Positions 1 to 11,807 of a stretch of DNA of 41,176 nucleotides are shown here, piece by piece. The stretch is from Candidatus Evtepia faecigallinarum (lineage in GTDB: Bacteria; Bacillota; Clostridia; Oscillospirales; Oscillospiraceae). Positions within the stretch are counted from its first letter, which is position 1. Each line of letters opens with the position of its first letter. The stretch spans positions 1 through 41,176 of the forward strand of contig DXEA01000132.1 in NCBI GenBank assembly GCA_019115225.1. Reading direction: 5' to 3'. The translations under genes were made by a program, and so were the position numbers. The notes beneath the pieces were generated by a model that had not been told where the DNA came from, searched no databases, and saw only the letters and a program-made list of their open reading frames with translations.

Positions 1-2
1 AG

Positions 3-2681
<2,679 letters not shown>

Positions 2682-2735
2682 CGGACAGGCACCCCGCCGC
2701 CCCGCCGGACATAGACTGGGCTGGAGGTGCTGTCT

Positions 2736-3086
2736 GTGGAAATGATCCTGGCTCTGCTCTGTGTGGCCGTGCTGCTGGTGACCGGCCGCCTGCTCCTGCT
2801 CCACCTGCTCTCCCCCACCCAGCAGGGGACGGTGCCTGTGTTTGCCGTCATCCCCGCTGCCGGGGACGGGGAGGGGCTGGAGCACACCCTGCGCCACCTG
2901 CACTGGCTGCGGGAGGAAAAGCTGTCCCACTTCACCCTGCTCATTGTGGATGCCGGCCTGACCCCCGCAGGGCGGGCCCTGGTGACCGCTTTGCAGCGCA
3001 AAGACCCCGCCCTCCTGTTCTGTCCGGCGGAGGAGGCCACCCTGATCCTGAAAAGGAGGGACGACAATGGATACTTCTCCCTCTGA
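2736..3086 (+). CDS. Small membrane-anchored hypothetical protein between uvrA and recD2
   Basis: GTG start with GGAGGT spaced 7 nt upstream; N-terminal hydrophobic helix; overlaps recD2 start by 20 bp, suggesting translational coupling. Confidence 0.6.
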   Translation: MEMILALLCVAVLLVTGRLLLLHLLSPTQQGTVPVFAVIPAAGDGEGLEHTLRHLHWLREEKLSHFTLLIVDAGLTPAGRALVTALQRKDPALLFCPAEEATLILKRRDDNGYFSL

Positions 3087-5292
3087 GCTGCTGCTGCTGG
3101 AGGGCACCGTGGCGGCGGTGATCTTCCGCAACGAGGAAAACGGCTATACCATCCTGCGCCTGGAGAGTCCCGATGCCGGGGAGGAGGTCACGGTGGTGGG
3201 CACCATGCCCGGCATCACCCCCGGCGAGGGGCTCTCCGTCCACGGGCACTGGACCCGCCACAGCACCTACGGCGAGCAGTTCAAGGCCGAGGTGGTGGAG
3301 CGGCGGATGCCCGTGGGGGAAAAGGCGCTGCTGGAATACCTGTCCTCCGGGGCGGTGAAGGGGGTGGGCCTGTCCACCGCCCGGCGGCTGCTGGACGCCT
3401 TTGGGGAGGAGGTCCTCACGGTCATCGAGGAGGACCCCCAGCGGCTGACCCAGATCCGGGGCATCTCCCCCAAGCGGGCCCAGACCATCCACCAGGCCCT
3501 GTGCACCCAGCTGTCCATGCGCCGGCTGCTGGATTTTCTCTCCGCCCACGGCCTGCCCCTGTCGGCGGCCATGCCCCTGTACCGGCGGTATGGGGAGCTG
3601 GCCCTGAACGCCCTGCGCTCCGACCCCTTCCTGCTCATCGAGGAACCCCTGTTTGTCCCCTTCCCCGCCGCGGACAAGCTGGCCCAGGAGCTGGGGGTGG
3701 AGGCCGCCGACCCGGTGCGCCTGGAGGCCGGCCTGCTGTATACCCTCTCCCACAACCTGGACAACGGCCACGTCTTTCTCCCCTGCCAAAAGCTCCTGGC
3801 CGCCGCCCAGCGGCTGCTGGGCACCGACCCGGACACCCTCAACGACTGCCTGGACGACCTGGCCCGGCGGCACAAGGTGGTCCGGGAGGAGATCGCCGGC
3901 CAGGACGCCTGCTATCTGACCAGGCTCCACTACTGCGAGACCTATGTGGCCAACGCCCTGCTGGCCATGGACGGGGCCGCGCTGTGCCCCCCGGAGGACC
4001 TGGACGAGCTGCTGGAGCGCATTCAGCGGGAGCAGGGGCTGACCTACGCCCCCCTCCAGGCAGAGGCGGTCCGGACCGCCGCCCGGTGCCAGGTGATGCT
4101 GCTCACCGGCGGCCCGGGCACCGGCAAGACCACCTCCCTCAAGGGCATCCTGGCCCTCTTTGACCACCTGGGGCTGCGCACGGCCCTCACCGCCCCCACC
4201 GGGCGGGCGGCCAAGCGCCTGTCGGAGACCTGCGGGGCGGAGGCCTCCACCATCCACCGGCTGCTGGAGACCCGGTATGACGAGCAGACCGGGGCCCTCT
4301 CCTTCACCCACAACGAGCAGGAGCCCCTGGAAACCGACGCCGTCATCCTGGACGAGGCGTCCATGGTGGACATCGTCCTCATGCAGGCCCTCCTGGCCGC
4401 CCTGCCGGGTGGCTGCCGGCTGGTGCTGGTGGGGGACCCCCATCAGCTGCCCTCGGTGGGGCCGGGGAACCTGCTCTCCGACCTGCTGCGCGCCCAGCGC
4501 CTGCCCACCCTGCGCCTGACGGAGATCTTCCGCCAGGCCGCCGCCTCCGCCATCATCCGGGGGGCCCGGGCGGTGGACCAGGGGGAGTGCCCTGTGCTGG
4601 TCAACGACGCCGCCGGGGACTTCTTCTTCCTGCGCCGGACGGACCCCGAGGCGGCGGCGGAGACCATCGTCTCCCTCTGCCAGACCCGGCTGCCCCGGAA
4701 CATGGGCATCCCCCCGGACCAGATCCAGGTCCTCTCCCCCACCCGCAAGGGGACGGCGGGGACCACCTCCCTCAACCACGCCCTCCAGGAGGCAGTCAAT
4801 CCTCCCGCCCCCGACAAACGGCAAAAGGCCTTCGGCCCCCAGCTCTTCCGGGAGGGGGACCGGGTGATGCAGGTGAGGAACAACTATGACGTCTTATGGG
4901 AGTCTGCCGGGGGCCGCGAGGTGGGCATGGGCATTTTCAACGGGGACATCGGCCGCATCGAGACCATCGACCCGGCCAGCGGCCTGGTCACCGTGGACTT
5001 TGAGGGCCACCGGGCCAGCTACACCCCGGACATGATGAACCAGCTGGAGCCGGCCTACGCCATCACCGTCCACAAGGCCCAGGGCAGTGAGTACCGGGCG
5101 GTGATCCTCTCCGCCGTGGAGGCCGCCCCCATGCTCCTGACCCGCGGGGTCCTCTACACCGCCATGACCCGGGCCAAGGAGCTGCTCATTGTGGTGGGGG
5201 ACGACGCCGTTCTGGCCCGCATGGCCGCCAACGACCGCCAGCAGCGCCGGTACAGCGGCCTGCGCGCCCGGCTGGCCCGGGGAAGGGAGTGA
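3067..5292 (+). CDS. recD2: ATP-dependent DNA helicase, RecD2/TraA family
   Basis: Walker A GGPGTGKTTS, DEASMVD, GDPHQLPSVGPGN, C-terminal YAITVHKAQGSEY; N-terminal RecD2-type region; AAAAGGAGGG RBS. Confidence 0.95.
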   Translation: MDTSPSELLLLEGTVAAVIFRNEENGYTILRLESPDAGEEVTVVGTMPGITPGEGLSVHGHWTRHSTYGEQFKAEVVERRMPVGEKALLEYLSSGAVKGVGLSTARRLLDAFGEEVLTVIEEDPQRLTQIRGISPKRAQTIHQALCTQLSMRRLLDFLSAHGLPLSAAMPLYRRYGELALNALRSDPFLLIEEPLFVPFPAADKLAQELGVEAADPVRLEAGLLYTLSHNLDNGHVFLPCQKLLAAAQRLLGTDPDTLNDCLDDLARRHKVVREEIAGQDACYLTRLHYCETYVANALLAMDGAALCPPEDLDELLERIQREQGLTYAPLQAEAVRTAARCQVMLLTGGPGTGKTTSLKGILALFDHLGLRTALTAPTGRAAKRLSETCGAEASTIHRLLETRYDEQTGALSFTHNEQEPLETDAVILDEASMVDIVLMQALLAALPGGCRLVLVGDPHQLPSVGPGNLLSDLLRAQRLPTLRLTEIFRQAAASAIIRGARAVDQGECPVLVNDAAGDFFFLRRTDPEAAAETIVSLCQTRLPRNMGIPPDQIQVLSPTRKGTAGTTSLNHALQEAVNPPAPDKRQKAFGPQLFREGDRVMQVRNNYDVLWESAGGREVGMGIFNGDIGRIETIDPASGLVTVDFEGHRASYTPDMMNQLEPAYAITVHKAQGSEYRAVILSAVEAAPMLLTRGVLYTAMTRAKELLIVVGDDAVLARMAANDRQQRRYSGLRARLARGRE

Positions 5293-5296
5293 GTGT

Positions 5297-5962
5297 ATGG
5301 CCTTGCTGCGTTCCGTGCTGGACCTGCTCTATCCCCCCAAATGCCCCTTCTGCGGCGGAACCGGGACCTCGGGGCAGACCGGCCCCTGTCCCCGCTGCCA
5401 GGACGCCCCCTTCTGGCTGGAAGGGGGACAGGCCGTGGTGAAGGGACGGGACTTTGTCCGCTGCGCCTGCGCCGCCTGGTACCAGGAGCCCCTGCGCACG
5501 GCGGTCAAGCGCTTCAAATTCTCCAACCAGCCCCAGTATGCCGCCGCCTACGGGGCGGTACTGGCGCAAACCATCCGCACCTATCTGCCGGGAAGCTATG
5601 ACCTGCTCTCCTGGGTCCCCGTCTCCCCCGCCACCCTGAAGCACCGGGGGTACGACCAGGCCCGGCTGCTGGCCCAGGAGGCCGCCCAGGTCCTGAACCG
5701 GGAGGCGGTCCCCCTGCTGGCCAAGACGGGGCACAACAGACCCCAGTCCTCCCTGGCCCACGGCGAGCAGCGGTGGAAGAATGTGGCCGGGGTATACACC
5801 GTGCCCCACCCGGAAGAGGTGACCGGCCAGCGCATCCTGCTCATCGACGACATCCTCACCACCGGGGCCACCCTCAACGAGGCCGCCCGGACCCTCCGGC
5901 AGGCGGGGGCCGCCCAGGTGGTGTGCGCCACCCTCTGCCGCACCCCCAGTACAGATCCCTGA
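5297..5962 (+). CDS. ComF family protein (phosphoribosyltransferase-like, zinc-finger N-terminus)
   Basis: ATG at 5297 in frame with listed ORF; CPFCGGTG...CPRC zinc motif and ILLIDDILTTGATLNEAARTLR PRPP-binding motif. Confidence 0.92.
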   Translation: MALLRSVLDLLYPPKCPFCGGTGTSGQTGPCPRCQDAPFWLEGGQAVVKGRDFVRCACAAWYQEPLRTAVKRFKFSNQPQYAAAYGAVLAQTIRTYLPGSYDLLSWVPVSPATLKHRGYDQARLLAQEAAQVLNREAVPLLAKTGHNRPQSSLAHGEQRWKNVAGVYTVPHPEEVTGQRILLIDDILTTGATLNEAARTLRQAGAAQVVCATLCRTPSTDP

Positions 5963-5990
5963 GAAATCCGAGAGGCTTTTTCGACGGACT

Positions 5991-6030
5991 GAGGCTTTCC
6001 CATATTTCGTGGGAAAGCCTCTCTTTGTTT
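5991..6030 (+). terminator. Intrinsic terminator after ComF-family gene
   Basis: GAGGCTTTCCCA-tatttcg-TGGGAAAGCCTC followed by tctttgttt. Confidence 0.8.
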
Positions 6031-6077
6031 CGGCTATACTCTCCCTATCAAGCCATAGAAGGAAAGGGAGCGTGGAT

Positions 6078-7121
6078 ATGGACAAGCGAGCGCAAGGGGG
6101 CTTTGCCCGGGACATCGCCATGGATCTGGGGACCACCTCCGTGCTGGTGGCCCTCCGGGGCCGGGGCATCCTGCTGCAGGAGCCGGCGGTGGTGGCCGTG
6201 GACCGGCGCACGGGACAAGTCCTCCAGGTGGGCCAGGCCGCCCGGCAGATGCTGGGCAGGACCCCGGGGGAGCTGGTGGCGGTGCGCCCCCTGCGGGAGG
6301 GGATCATCGACCGCTGCACCGTGGCAGAGGCCATGGTCCGGGCCTTTTTGCAAAAAGCCGCCCCCGGCCGGCTCTTCAAGCCCCGGCTGCTGGTGGGGGT
6401 CCCCTCGGGGATCTCCGAGGTGGCGGAGCGGGCGGTGGTGGAGGCCGGCTTACAGGCCGGGGCCCGGCGGGTCTATCTCATGGAGGAGCCCCTGGCCGCC
6501 GCCTTAGGGGCGGGGGTGGACATCACCCAGCCCGAGGGCCACATGGTGGTGGACATCGGCGGGGGGACCACCGACGTGGCGGTCACCGCCCTGGGGGGCG
6601 TGGTGACGGCGGTCTGCCTGACCACCGCCGGAGACCAGTTCGACCAGGCCCTGATCCAATACGTCCGGCAAAAATATGACCTTCTCCTGGGGGCCCGGAG
6701 CGCCGAGGAGGCAAAGTGCGCCATCGGCCAGGTGGCCGGGCCGGGGGAGGAGACCTTAGCCGTCAAGGGGCGGTGCCTGAACACGGGCCTGCCCCGGGAG
6801 GTGGTCCTGTCCGGGGCCGAGACCCAGGAGGCCTTCGCCCCGGTTGCCGAGGCCATCGCCGCCGCCGTGCAGACGGTGCTGGAGCGCACCCCGCCGGAGC
6901 TGGCCGCCGACGTGGCCGTCAGCGGCATCCTCCTCACCGGCGGGGGGAGCCTGCTGCGGGGGATGGACGAGCTCCTCTCCGCCCGGACGGGCATCGCCGC
7001 CCACCTGGCCGAGGAGCCCATCCAGGCAGTGGCCCTGGGGCTGGAAAAGACGCTGGGCCAGCTATCCCGCCGGCAGGAGGGGGTGCTGAACCTGGCCCAG
7101 CGGCGGCAGCTGACGGGCTGA
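6078..7121 (+). CDS. Rod shape-determining protein, MreB/Mbl family
   Basis: DLGTTSVLVALRGRGILLQEPAVVAVD, VGVPSGISEVAERAV, EEPLAAALGAGVDITQPEGHMVVDIGGGTTDVAV, LLTGGGSLLRGMDEL: actin-fold MreB motifs. Confidence 0.93.
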   Translation: MDKRAQGGFARDIAMDLGTTSVLVALRGRGILLQEPAVVAVDRRTGQVLQVGQAARQMLGRTPGELVAVRPLREGIIDRCTVAEAMVRAFLQKAAPGRLFKPRLLVGVPSGISEVAERAVVEAGLQAGARRVYLMEEPLAAALGAGVDITQPEGHMVVDIGGGTTDVAVTALGGVVTAVCLTTAGDQFDQALIQYVRQKYDLLLGARSAEEAKCAIGQVAGPGEETLAVKGRCLNTGLPREVVLSGAETQEAFAPVAEAIAAAVQTVLERTPPELAADVAVSGILLTGGGSLLRGMDELLSARTGIAAHLAEEPIQAVALGLEKTLGQLSRRQEGVLNLAQRRQLTG

Positions 7122-7140
7122 GGGAGGACCCCCCATGCAA

Positions 7141-7188
7141 AGAGAGGACCGCTGCTGTTCCCGCAGCGGTCCTCTCTGTCGTTTTTTC
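7141..7188 (+). terminator. Intrinsic terminator after mreB-like gene
   Basis: AGAGAGGACCGCTGCTG-ttcc-CGCAGCGGTCCTCTCT then gtcgtttttt. Confidence 0.85.
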
Positions 7189-7203
7189 AGATGGTCTGTG
7201 CCC

Positions 7204-8433
7204 TCAGCCGGCGGCGTCGGGCAGGCCGGTGGCTCCCGGACGGTCCCGGAAGACGAGCTTCAGCAGCACCGGCGTGACGATGGTGGTCACCACCACCACC
7301 ACGATGACCGGGCCGAAGAGTTCGGTGTTGATGAGGCCCAGGCCCTCGCCCTTGGTGGCCACGATGAGGGCCACCTCACCACGGGAGATCATACCCACGC
7401 CAATCTGCACCGACTGCTCCCGGGAATACCGGCACAGCCGGGCCCCCAGGCCGCATCCCAGGATTTTGGTGAGAATGGCCACGATGGTCAGCACGATGGC
7501 AAAGAGGACGATGTGGCTGTTCATCCCCTCCAGCTCCACCTGCAGGCCGATGCTGGCAAAGAAGACCGGGGAGAGGTAGAGGAAGGAGACCGACTCGAAC
7601 TTGTCCGCCAGATACTTCCCCCGCCTGCCGGTGGTGGAGTTGGCCAGCACCAGGCCGGCCACGAAGGCGCCGGTGATGTCCGCCACGCCAAAGACCTTTT
7701 CGGCCAGGAAGGACATGAGCAGGCAGAAGACAAAGGCCACAATGGCGTGCTGGGTCCGGTTTTCCTCCGTCTTGCCCGTCCACCAGCGGTACAGCCGGGA
7801 GAAGGCCAGGCCGGCCACGATGGCAAAGACGAAGAAGAGGACGATCTTCAGCAGCACGATCCACACATGGACCGACCGGTCGGAAAAGCTGGTGACGATG
7901 GTCAGGGCCACAATGCCCAGCACGTCGTCGATGATGGCGGCCGCCAGGATGACGCTGCCGGCGGTACTCTGGAGCTTGCCCAGCTCCCGCAGGGTTTCCA
8001 CGGTGATGCTCACCGAAGTGGCGGTGAGGATGATGCCCAGAAAGACGTTCTGGAGGAAAAGGGTCCCCTCGGGGCCGGCGGCGTTGTTCACCAGCAGGGT
8101 GGGGTCGTTGAAGTAATACCCCACCACGAAGCCCCCGGCCAGGGGGAGCAGGACCCCTGCCATGGCGATGAGGAAGGCGGAGCGGCCGCAGCGCTTGAGC
8201 TCGTTGATGTTGGTCTCCATGCCGGAGGTGAACATGAGCACCACCACGCCCAGGCTGGCGGTGGTGTGGAGAAACTCGGTCTCGTCAATGATCCCCAGCA
8301 CCGCCGGGCCCAGCAGCAGGCCGGCCACCAGGGCCCCCACCACCTGGGGCATCCGGAACCGCTGGGAGCACAGGCCCAGCACTTTGGTGCACAGCAGGAT
8401 CAATGCCAGGTCCAGAAGGTATTTGTAGCTCAT
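7204..8433 (-). CDS. Cation:proton antiporter (CPA2 / Na+/H+ exchanger family)
   Basis: Multi-TM; start set at MSYKYLLDLALILLCTKVLG; VVGALVAGLLLGPAVLGII, FLIAMAGVLLPL, GAFVAGLVLANS, GMISRGEVALIVA typical of CPA2 proteins. Confidence 0.9.
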   Translation of the reverse strand: MSYKYLLDLALILLCTKVLGLCSQRFRMPQVVGALVAGLLLGPAVLGIIDETEFLHTTASLGVVVLMFTSGMETNINELKRCGRSAFLIAMAGVLLPLAGGFVVGYYFNDPTLLVNNAAGPEGTLFLQNVFLGIILTATSVSITVETLRELGKLQSTAGSVILAAAIIDDVLGIVALTIVTSFSDRSVHVWIVLLKIVLFFVFAIVAGLAFSRLYRWWTGKTEENRTQHAIVAFVFCLLMSFLAEKVFGVADITGAFVAGLVLANSTTGRRGKYLADKFESVSFLYLSPVFFASIGLQVELEGMNSHIVLFAIVLTIVAILTKILGCGLGARLCRYSREQSVQIGVGMISRGEVALIVATKGEGLGLINTELFGPVIVVVVVTTIVTPVLLKLVFRDRPGATGLPDAAG

Positions 8434-8582
8434 ACAGTCGCCGCCTTTCCCCGGAAGGATGCCCCTTCCTTTTCTCTCTAAAGGATACTCCAATTATAAG
8501 CCGCTAAGGGAGAAATGGCAACAAATTTCTTCATTGTCCTCCCAATCCTGTTAATTTCATACAAATTTTACCGTTATTGCAT

Positions 8583-8611
8583 AAAAAACGCACCCGGCAA
8601 AGCCGGGTGCG
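8583..8611 (-). terminator. Intrinsic terminator (minus strand) for the MBL-fold gene
   Basis: CGCACCCGGC-aaa-GCCGGGTGCG with A-tract at left (U-tract on minus strand). Confidence 0.85.
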
Positions 8612-8633
8612 CAGGGAACAATCTGCCGCGCCC

Positions 8634-9851
8634 TCAGGCGCCGGCGTCGGCCAGGGTGAGGACCTGGCTGGTGTTGAAGCTGTACGTCCAGCCGTCGGTG
8701 GTCAGCACGATGGTGCCGCTCTTGCCGGTGCCGTACACGGCGGCCCCCACGTTGAACAGACGCTGGAGGGTCTCCCTGGCCGGGTGGCCGTAGGCATTGT
8801 CCTGGCCGTAGGAGATGACGGCGGCCTCCGGCTTCACCACCGACAGGAAGGAGGCGCTGGAGGAGGTGGCGCTGCCGTGGTGGCCCACCTTCAGCACGTC
8901 CACGTCGGCAAACAGGGGCAGCAGCTTCTGCTCCACCTGCTGGGACATATCCCCGGTGAAGAGGACCTGGATGTTGCCGCAGGTGAGCTGGCAGATCACG
9001 CTGCAGTCGTTGCTGTCGGCCCAGTCGTCCCCGGTCTCCAGGATGGACAGGGCGGCCAGGGGGCTCAGGGCGATGATCCGGTCGGCCCCGGCAGAGACGG
9101 TGCAGCCCTCGGCCTGCACGGCGGCCCAGTAGTCCCGATAGGTGTCGGTGTCGGCGCTGCGGCCGCTGTCGATGACCTCTTTGACCTCAAAGGCCTCCAG
9201 CACCGCGTCCAGGCCGCCCACATGGTCGGCGTCGGGGTGGGTGGCGATGACATACTCCAGGGGGCCGTCCACATAGCCGTTGAGGTAGGAGACCACCTCA
9301 TCCCCGGCCCCGTTGGTGCCGCCGTCGATGAGGACCTCTGTCTCCCCGCAGTCGATGAGGATGCTGTCCCCCTGGCCCACGTCCAGGAAGTGGACCCGCA
9401 CCAGACTGCTGCCGGTGGTGATCTCCACCAGCAGGTTTTCCTGGTCCCAGGTCACCGAGGCCCCAAAGGCCTCCATCACCGGCCGGATGGGCAGGTAGGT
9501 GCGGGTGTTGACGATCTGGGCGGTGGTGTCCATGGCCACCCGCTTGCCGTTGACCAGCAGGTAGGCCTGGCCGATGGGGACCTCCACCCGGGTGTTGTCT
9601 TTCTCAGCAATGGCGGTGCGGGTGTCGTTGTCCCAGTCCACCGTGCAGCCAAAGCTCTCCATGGTCAGCCGGAAGGGCACCTGGGTCCGCCCGGCACTGT
9701 CCAAAAAGGGACGGCCATAGCCGTCGTCATAGACCACCGCGTTGCCGTCGATGGTCACCCCGATCTCTCCGGCGGCCCCGGCGGGAAGGACCAACAGGGA
9801 GAGCAGCAGGGCAAGGGCGAGGGCTACCGCCCCCCATTTCTTTCCCAGCAT
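8634..9851 (-). CDS. Secreted copper-amine-oxidase-N-like stalk domain plus ComEC/Rec2-type MBL-fold metallohydrolase
   Basis: Signal peptide; two stalk-like repeats (GRTQVPFRLTMESFGCTVDWD, TRTYLPIRPVMEAFGASVTWD); MBL motifs FLDVGQGDSILID, ATHPDADHVGG, LFTGDMS, LKVGHHGS. Confidence 0.92.
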   Translation of the reverse strand: MLGKKWGAVALALALLLSLLVLPAGAAGEIGVTIDGNAVVYDDGYGRPFLDSAGRTQVPFRLTMESFGCTVDWDNDTRTAIAEKDNTRVEVPIGQAYLLVNGKRVAMDTTAQIVNTRTYLPIRPVMEAFGASVTWDQENLLVEITTGSSLVRVHFLDVGQGDSILIDCGETEVLIDGGTNGAGDEVVSYLNGYVDGPLEYVIATHPDADHVGGLDAVLEAFEVKEVIDSGRSADTDTYRDYWAAVQAEGCTVSAGADRIIALSPLAALSILETGDDWADSNDCSVICQLTCGNIQVLFTGDMSQQVEQKLLPLFADVDVLKVGHHGSATSSSASFLSVVKPEAAVISYGQDNAYGHPARETLQRLFNVGAAVYGTGKSGTIVLTTDGWTYSFNTSQVLTLADAGA

Positions 9852-9967
9852 AAGGACACACCTCCAAAAAATTCTGGTATTTCACCCTCAATATACCATG
9901 AAACGGCAAACCAGGTCAAGGCGGTTTCCCGTCCCGGAGTGAGAAAAAATCCCCCGTCCCGACCCTG

Positions 9968-10003
9968 CAAAAAACGCCGCCATACACCGGGTGCATGGCG
10001 GCG
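9968..10003 (-). terminator. Intrinsic terminator (minus strand) after NCS2 permease
   Basis: aaaaaa followed by CGCCGCCATaCACC...GGTGcATGGCGGCG. Confidence 0.75.
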
Positions 10004-10025
10004 CGGGACAGGCAGGCGGAGGACC

Positions 10026-11357
10026 TCACTCCCCCAGGCGCTTGATGTCCATATCCTTGGGCAGGATCAGGCTGAGCAGGATGGAGACCACAAAGACCAC
10101 CGCCACCACATTGGCGGAAAAGACCGACTGGACCACGCTGGGGAAAATGTGCCAGAGGTCGATCTCGCTGGCCGCGGTAAAGCCGATGCCGATGGACAGG
10201 GACAGGGCCGCGATGGTGACGTTGCGCTGGGTAAAGCCGGCCTTGGCCAGCATCTCGATGCCCGAGATGAGAATGGTGCCGAACATCATGATGGTGCAGC
10301 CGCCCAGCACAGACTCCGGCAGGGAGGCGAAAAAGTTGCCCACCGGGGGCAGGAAGCCCGCCAGGATCATGAACCCGGCGCCTGTGGCGATGGTGAAGCG
10401 GTTGACCACCTTGGTCATGTTGATCAGGCCCACGTTCTGGGAGAAGGAGGTCACCGGCGGGCAGCCGAACAGGCCCGAAATGGAGGAGGAGAAGCCGTCG
10501 CAGGCCAGGGAGCCGGAGATCTCCTTCACCGTCACGTCCCGGCCCAGGCCGCCGGCGGCCAGGGCGGTGGTGTCCCCGATGGTCTCCGCCGCGGAGACCA
10601 TGAAGATGATGGCCACGGAGAAGATGGCCCCCGCGTGAAACTCCGGCGGGTAGGGCAGCAGGCTGGGCAGGGAGACGATGCCCTCGGAGAGGATGGCGCT
10701 CAGGTCCACCTTCCCCATCAGGGCGGCCACCACATAGCCCACCACCAGGCCCACCAGCACCGACAGCTGCTTCAGATAGCCCTTGGCCAGGCAGTTCCAG
10801 GCCAGGCAGACGGCCAGGGTGATGGTCCCCAGCAGCAGGTTGGCCCCCGAGCCGAAGTCCTCCACATAGCCCCCGCCGAAGGACCGGGCCCCCACGGAGA
10901 ACAGGGAGTAGCCGATGGAGATGACCACCGAGGCGGCCACCACCGGGGAGATGATTTTTCGCCAGTACTTGGCAAACAGGCCGATGACCCCCTCAAAAAC
11001 GCCCCCGCACAGCACGGCGCCGATGACGGCGGGGTAGCCATAGTTGGCCGCCACGGTGCTCAGCACCGTCACGAAGGTGAAGCTCACCCCCATGACGATG
11101 GGCAGCCGGGAGCCCACCCGCCAGACGGGGAAGAGCTGGATGAGGGTGGCGATGCCCGCCACCAGCATGGCGTTCTGGAGGAGCACGGCGATCTCCGTCT
11201 GGCCCAGACCGCCGGCGGCGGCGATGATGGTGATGGGGGTGAGGTTGGCCACGAACATGGCCAGGATGTGCTGCAGGCCGAAGGGGATGGCCCGGAGCAG
11301 GGGGACGCGGCCGTCCAGCTGATAGATGTTCCCAAGGGTGGGCGGAAGTTGTTTCAT
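10026..11357 (-). CDS. Uracil/xanthine permease (NCS2 nucleobase:cation symporter)
   Basis: Start at MKQLPPTLGNIYQLDGRVPLLRAIPFGLQHILAMFVANLTPI; NCS2 signature GLINMTKVVNRFTIATGAGFMILAGFLPPVG. Confidence 0.94.
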   Translation of the reverse strand: MKQLPPTLGNIYQLDGRVPLLRAIPFGLQHILAMFVANLTPITIIAAAGGLGQTEIAVLLQNAMLVAGIATLIQLFPVWRVGSRLPIVMGVSFTFVTVLSTVAANYGYPAVIGAVLCGGVFEGVIGLFAKYWRKIISPVVAASVVISIGYSLFSVGARSFGGGYVEDFGSGANLLLGTITLAVCLAWNCLAKGYLKQLSVLVGLVVGYVVAALMGKVDLSAILSEGIVSLPSLLPYPPEFHAGAIFSVAIIFMVSAAETIGDTTALAAGGLGRDVTVKEISGSLACDGFSSSISGLFGCPPVTSFSQNVGLINMTKVVNRFTIATGAGFMILAGFLPPVGNFFASLPESVLGGCTIMMFGTILISGIEMLAKAGFTQRNVTIAALSLSIGIGFTAASEIDLWHIFPSVVQSVFSANVVAVVFVVSILLSLILPKDMDIKRLGE

Positions 11358-11424
11358 GGCAGGCTCTTCTCTTTCTCTCTTCAATCTAAGGCCCCGGGGA
11401 CCCCCCCGGGGACAGGCATGGACC

Positions 11425-11453
11425 ATTGTAAAAGATTTCTCTTCCCCTTGCAA
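11425..11453 (-). promoter_or_regulatory. SigA-type promoter of the NCS2 permease
   Basis: On minus strand TTGCAA-N17-TACAAT; the -35 lies inside perfect palindrome CCCCTTGCAAGGGG (11444-11457). Confidence 0.65.
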
Positions 11454-11495
11454 GGGGTTTCTTTCATGGGGAGGAAGATTTTTCTTAGGCTGCCC

Positions 11496-11536
11496 AAAAA
11501 AGCAGCGGGGCAGAGGCCCCAGCCTCCGTCCCCGCG
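11496..11536 (-). terminator. Intrinsic terminator after the small membrane protein gene
   Basis: Minus strand: gcGGGGacgGAGGCtggGGCCTCtgCCCCgc-tgcTTTTTT. Confidence 0.7.
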
Positions 11537-11539
11537 TTC

Positions 11540-11776
11540 CTATGTCTGTGTCCCGGTCCCCCTGCGTTTGAGGAACCCTTTCACTGCCAGACAGACCAGC
11601 ACCACCACCAGCGTCACCCCGCCATACAGCAGGATGCTGGTATACCACGGCGCCGACTGCATGGCGTAGAGCCCGGGCCGCGTTCTGACGCTCCAGACAA
11701 CGTAAAGGCTATGTCCCAGGAACACCCCAACGAAGGCGCCCAGGATGCCATTGAGTATCCCGTTCCACTTTCTCAT
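11540..11776 (-). CDS. Small hypothetical membrane protein
   Basis: MRKWNGILNGILGAFVGVFLGHSLYVVW...; two TM segments; internal ATG at 11776 preferred over listed longer ORF. Confidence 0.65.
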   Translation of the reverse strand: MRKWNGILNGILGAFVGVFLGHSLYVVWSVRTRPGLYAMQSAPWYTSILLYGGVTLVVVLVCLAVKGFLKRRGTGTQT

Positions 11777-11807
11777 GTCGTCCCCCTCCCCTTTCCGGCC
11801 AAGGTTT

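Noticed and set aside
2941-4824. 627-aa minus-strand ORF
   Set aside because: Opposite strand of recD2; low-complexity G/Q/L composition and no domain motifs.
7135-8481. 448-aa plus-strand ORF
   Set aside because: Antisense to the CPA2 antiporter; His/Gln/Gly-rich artefact.
8577-11669. 1030-aa plus-strand ORF
   Set aside because: Antisense to the clear MBL-fold and NCS2 permease genes; composition (H/G/Q/D-rich) is typical of a GC-driven antisense frame.
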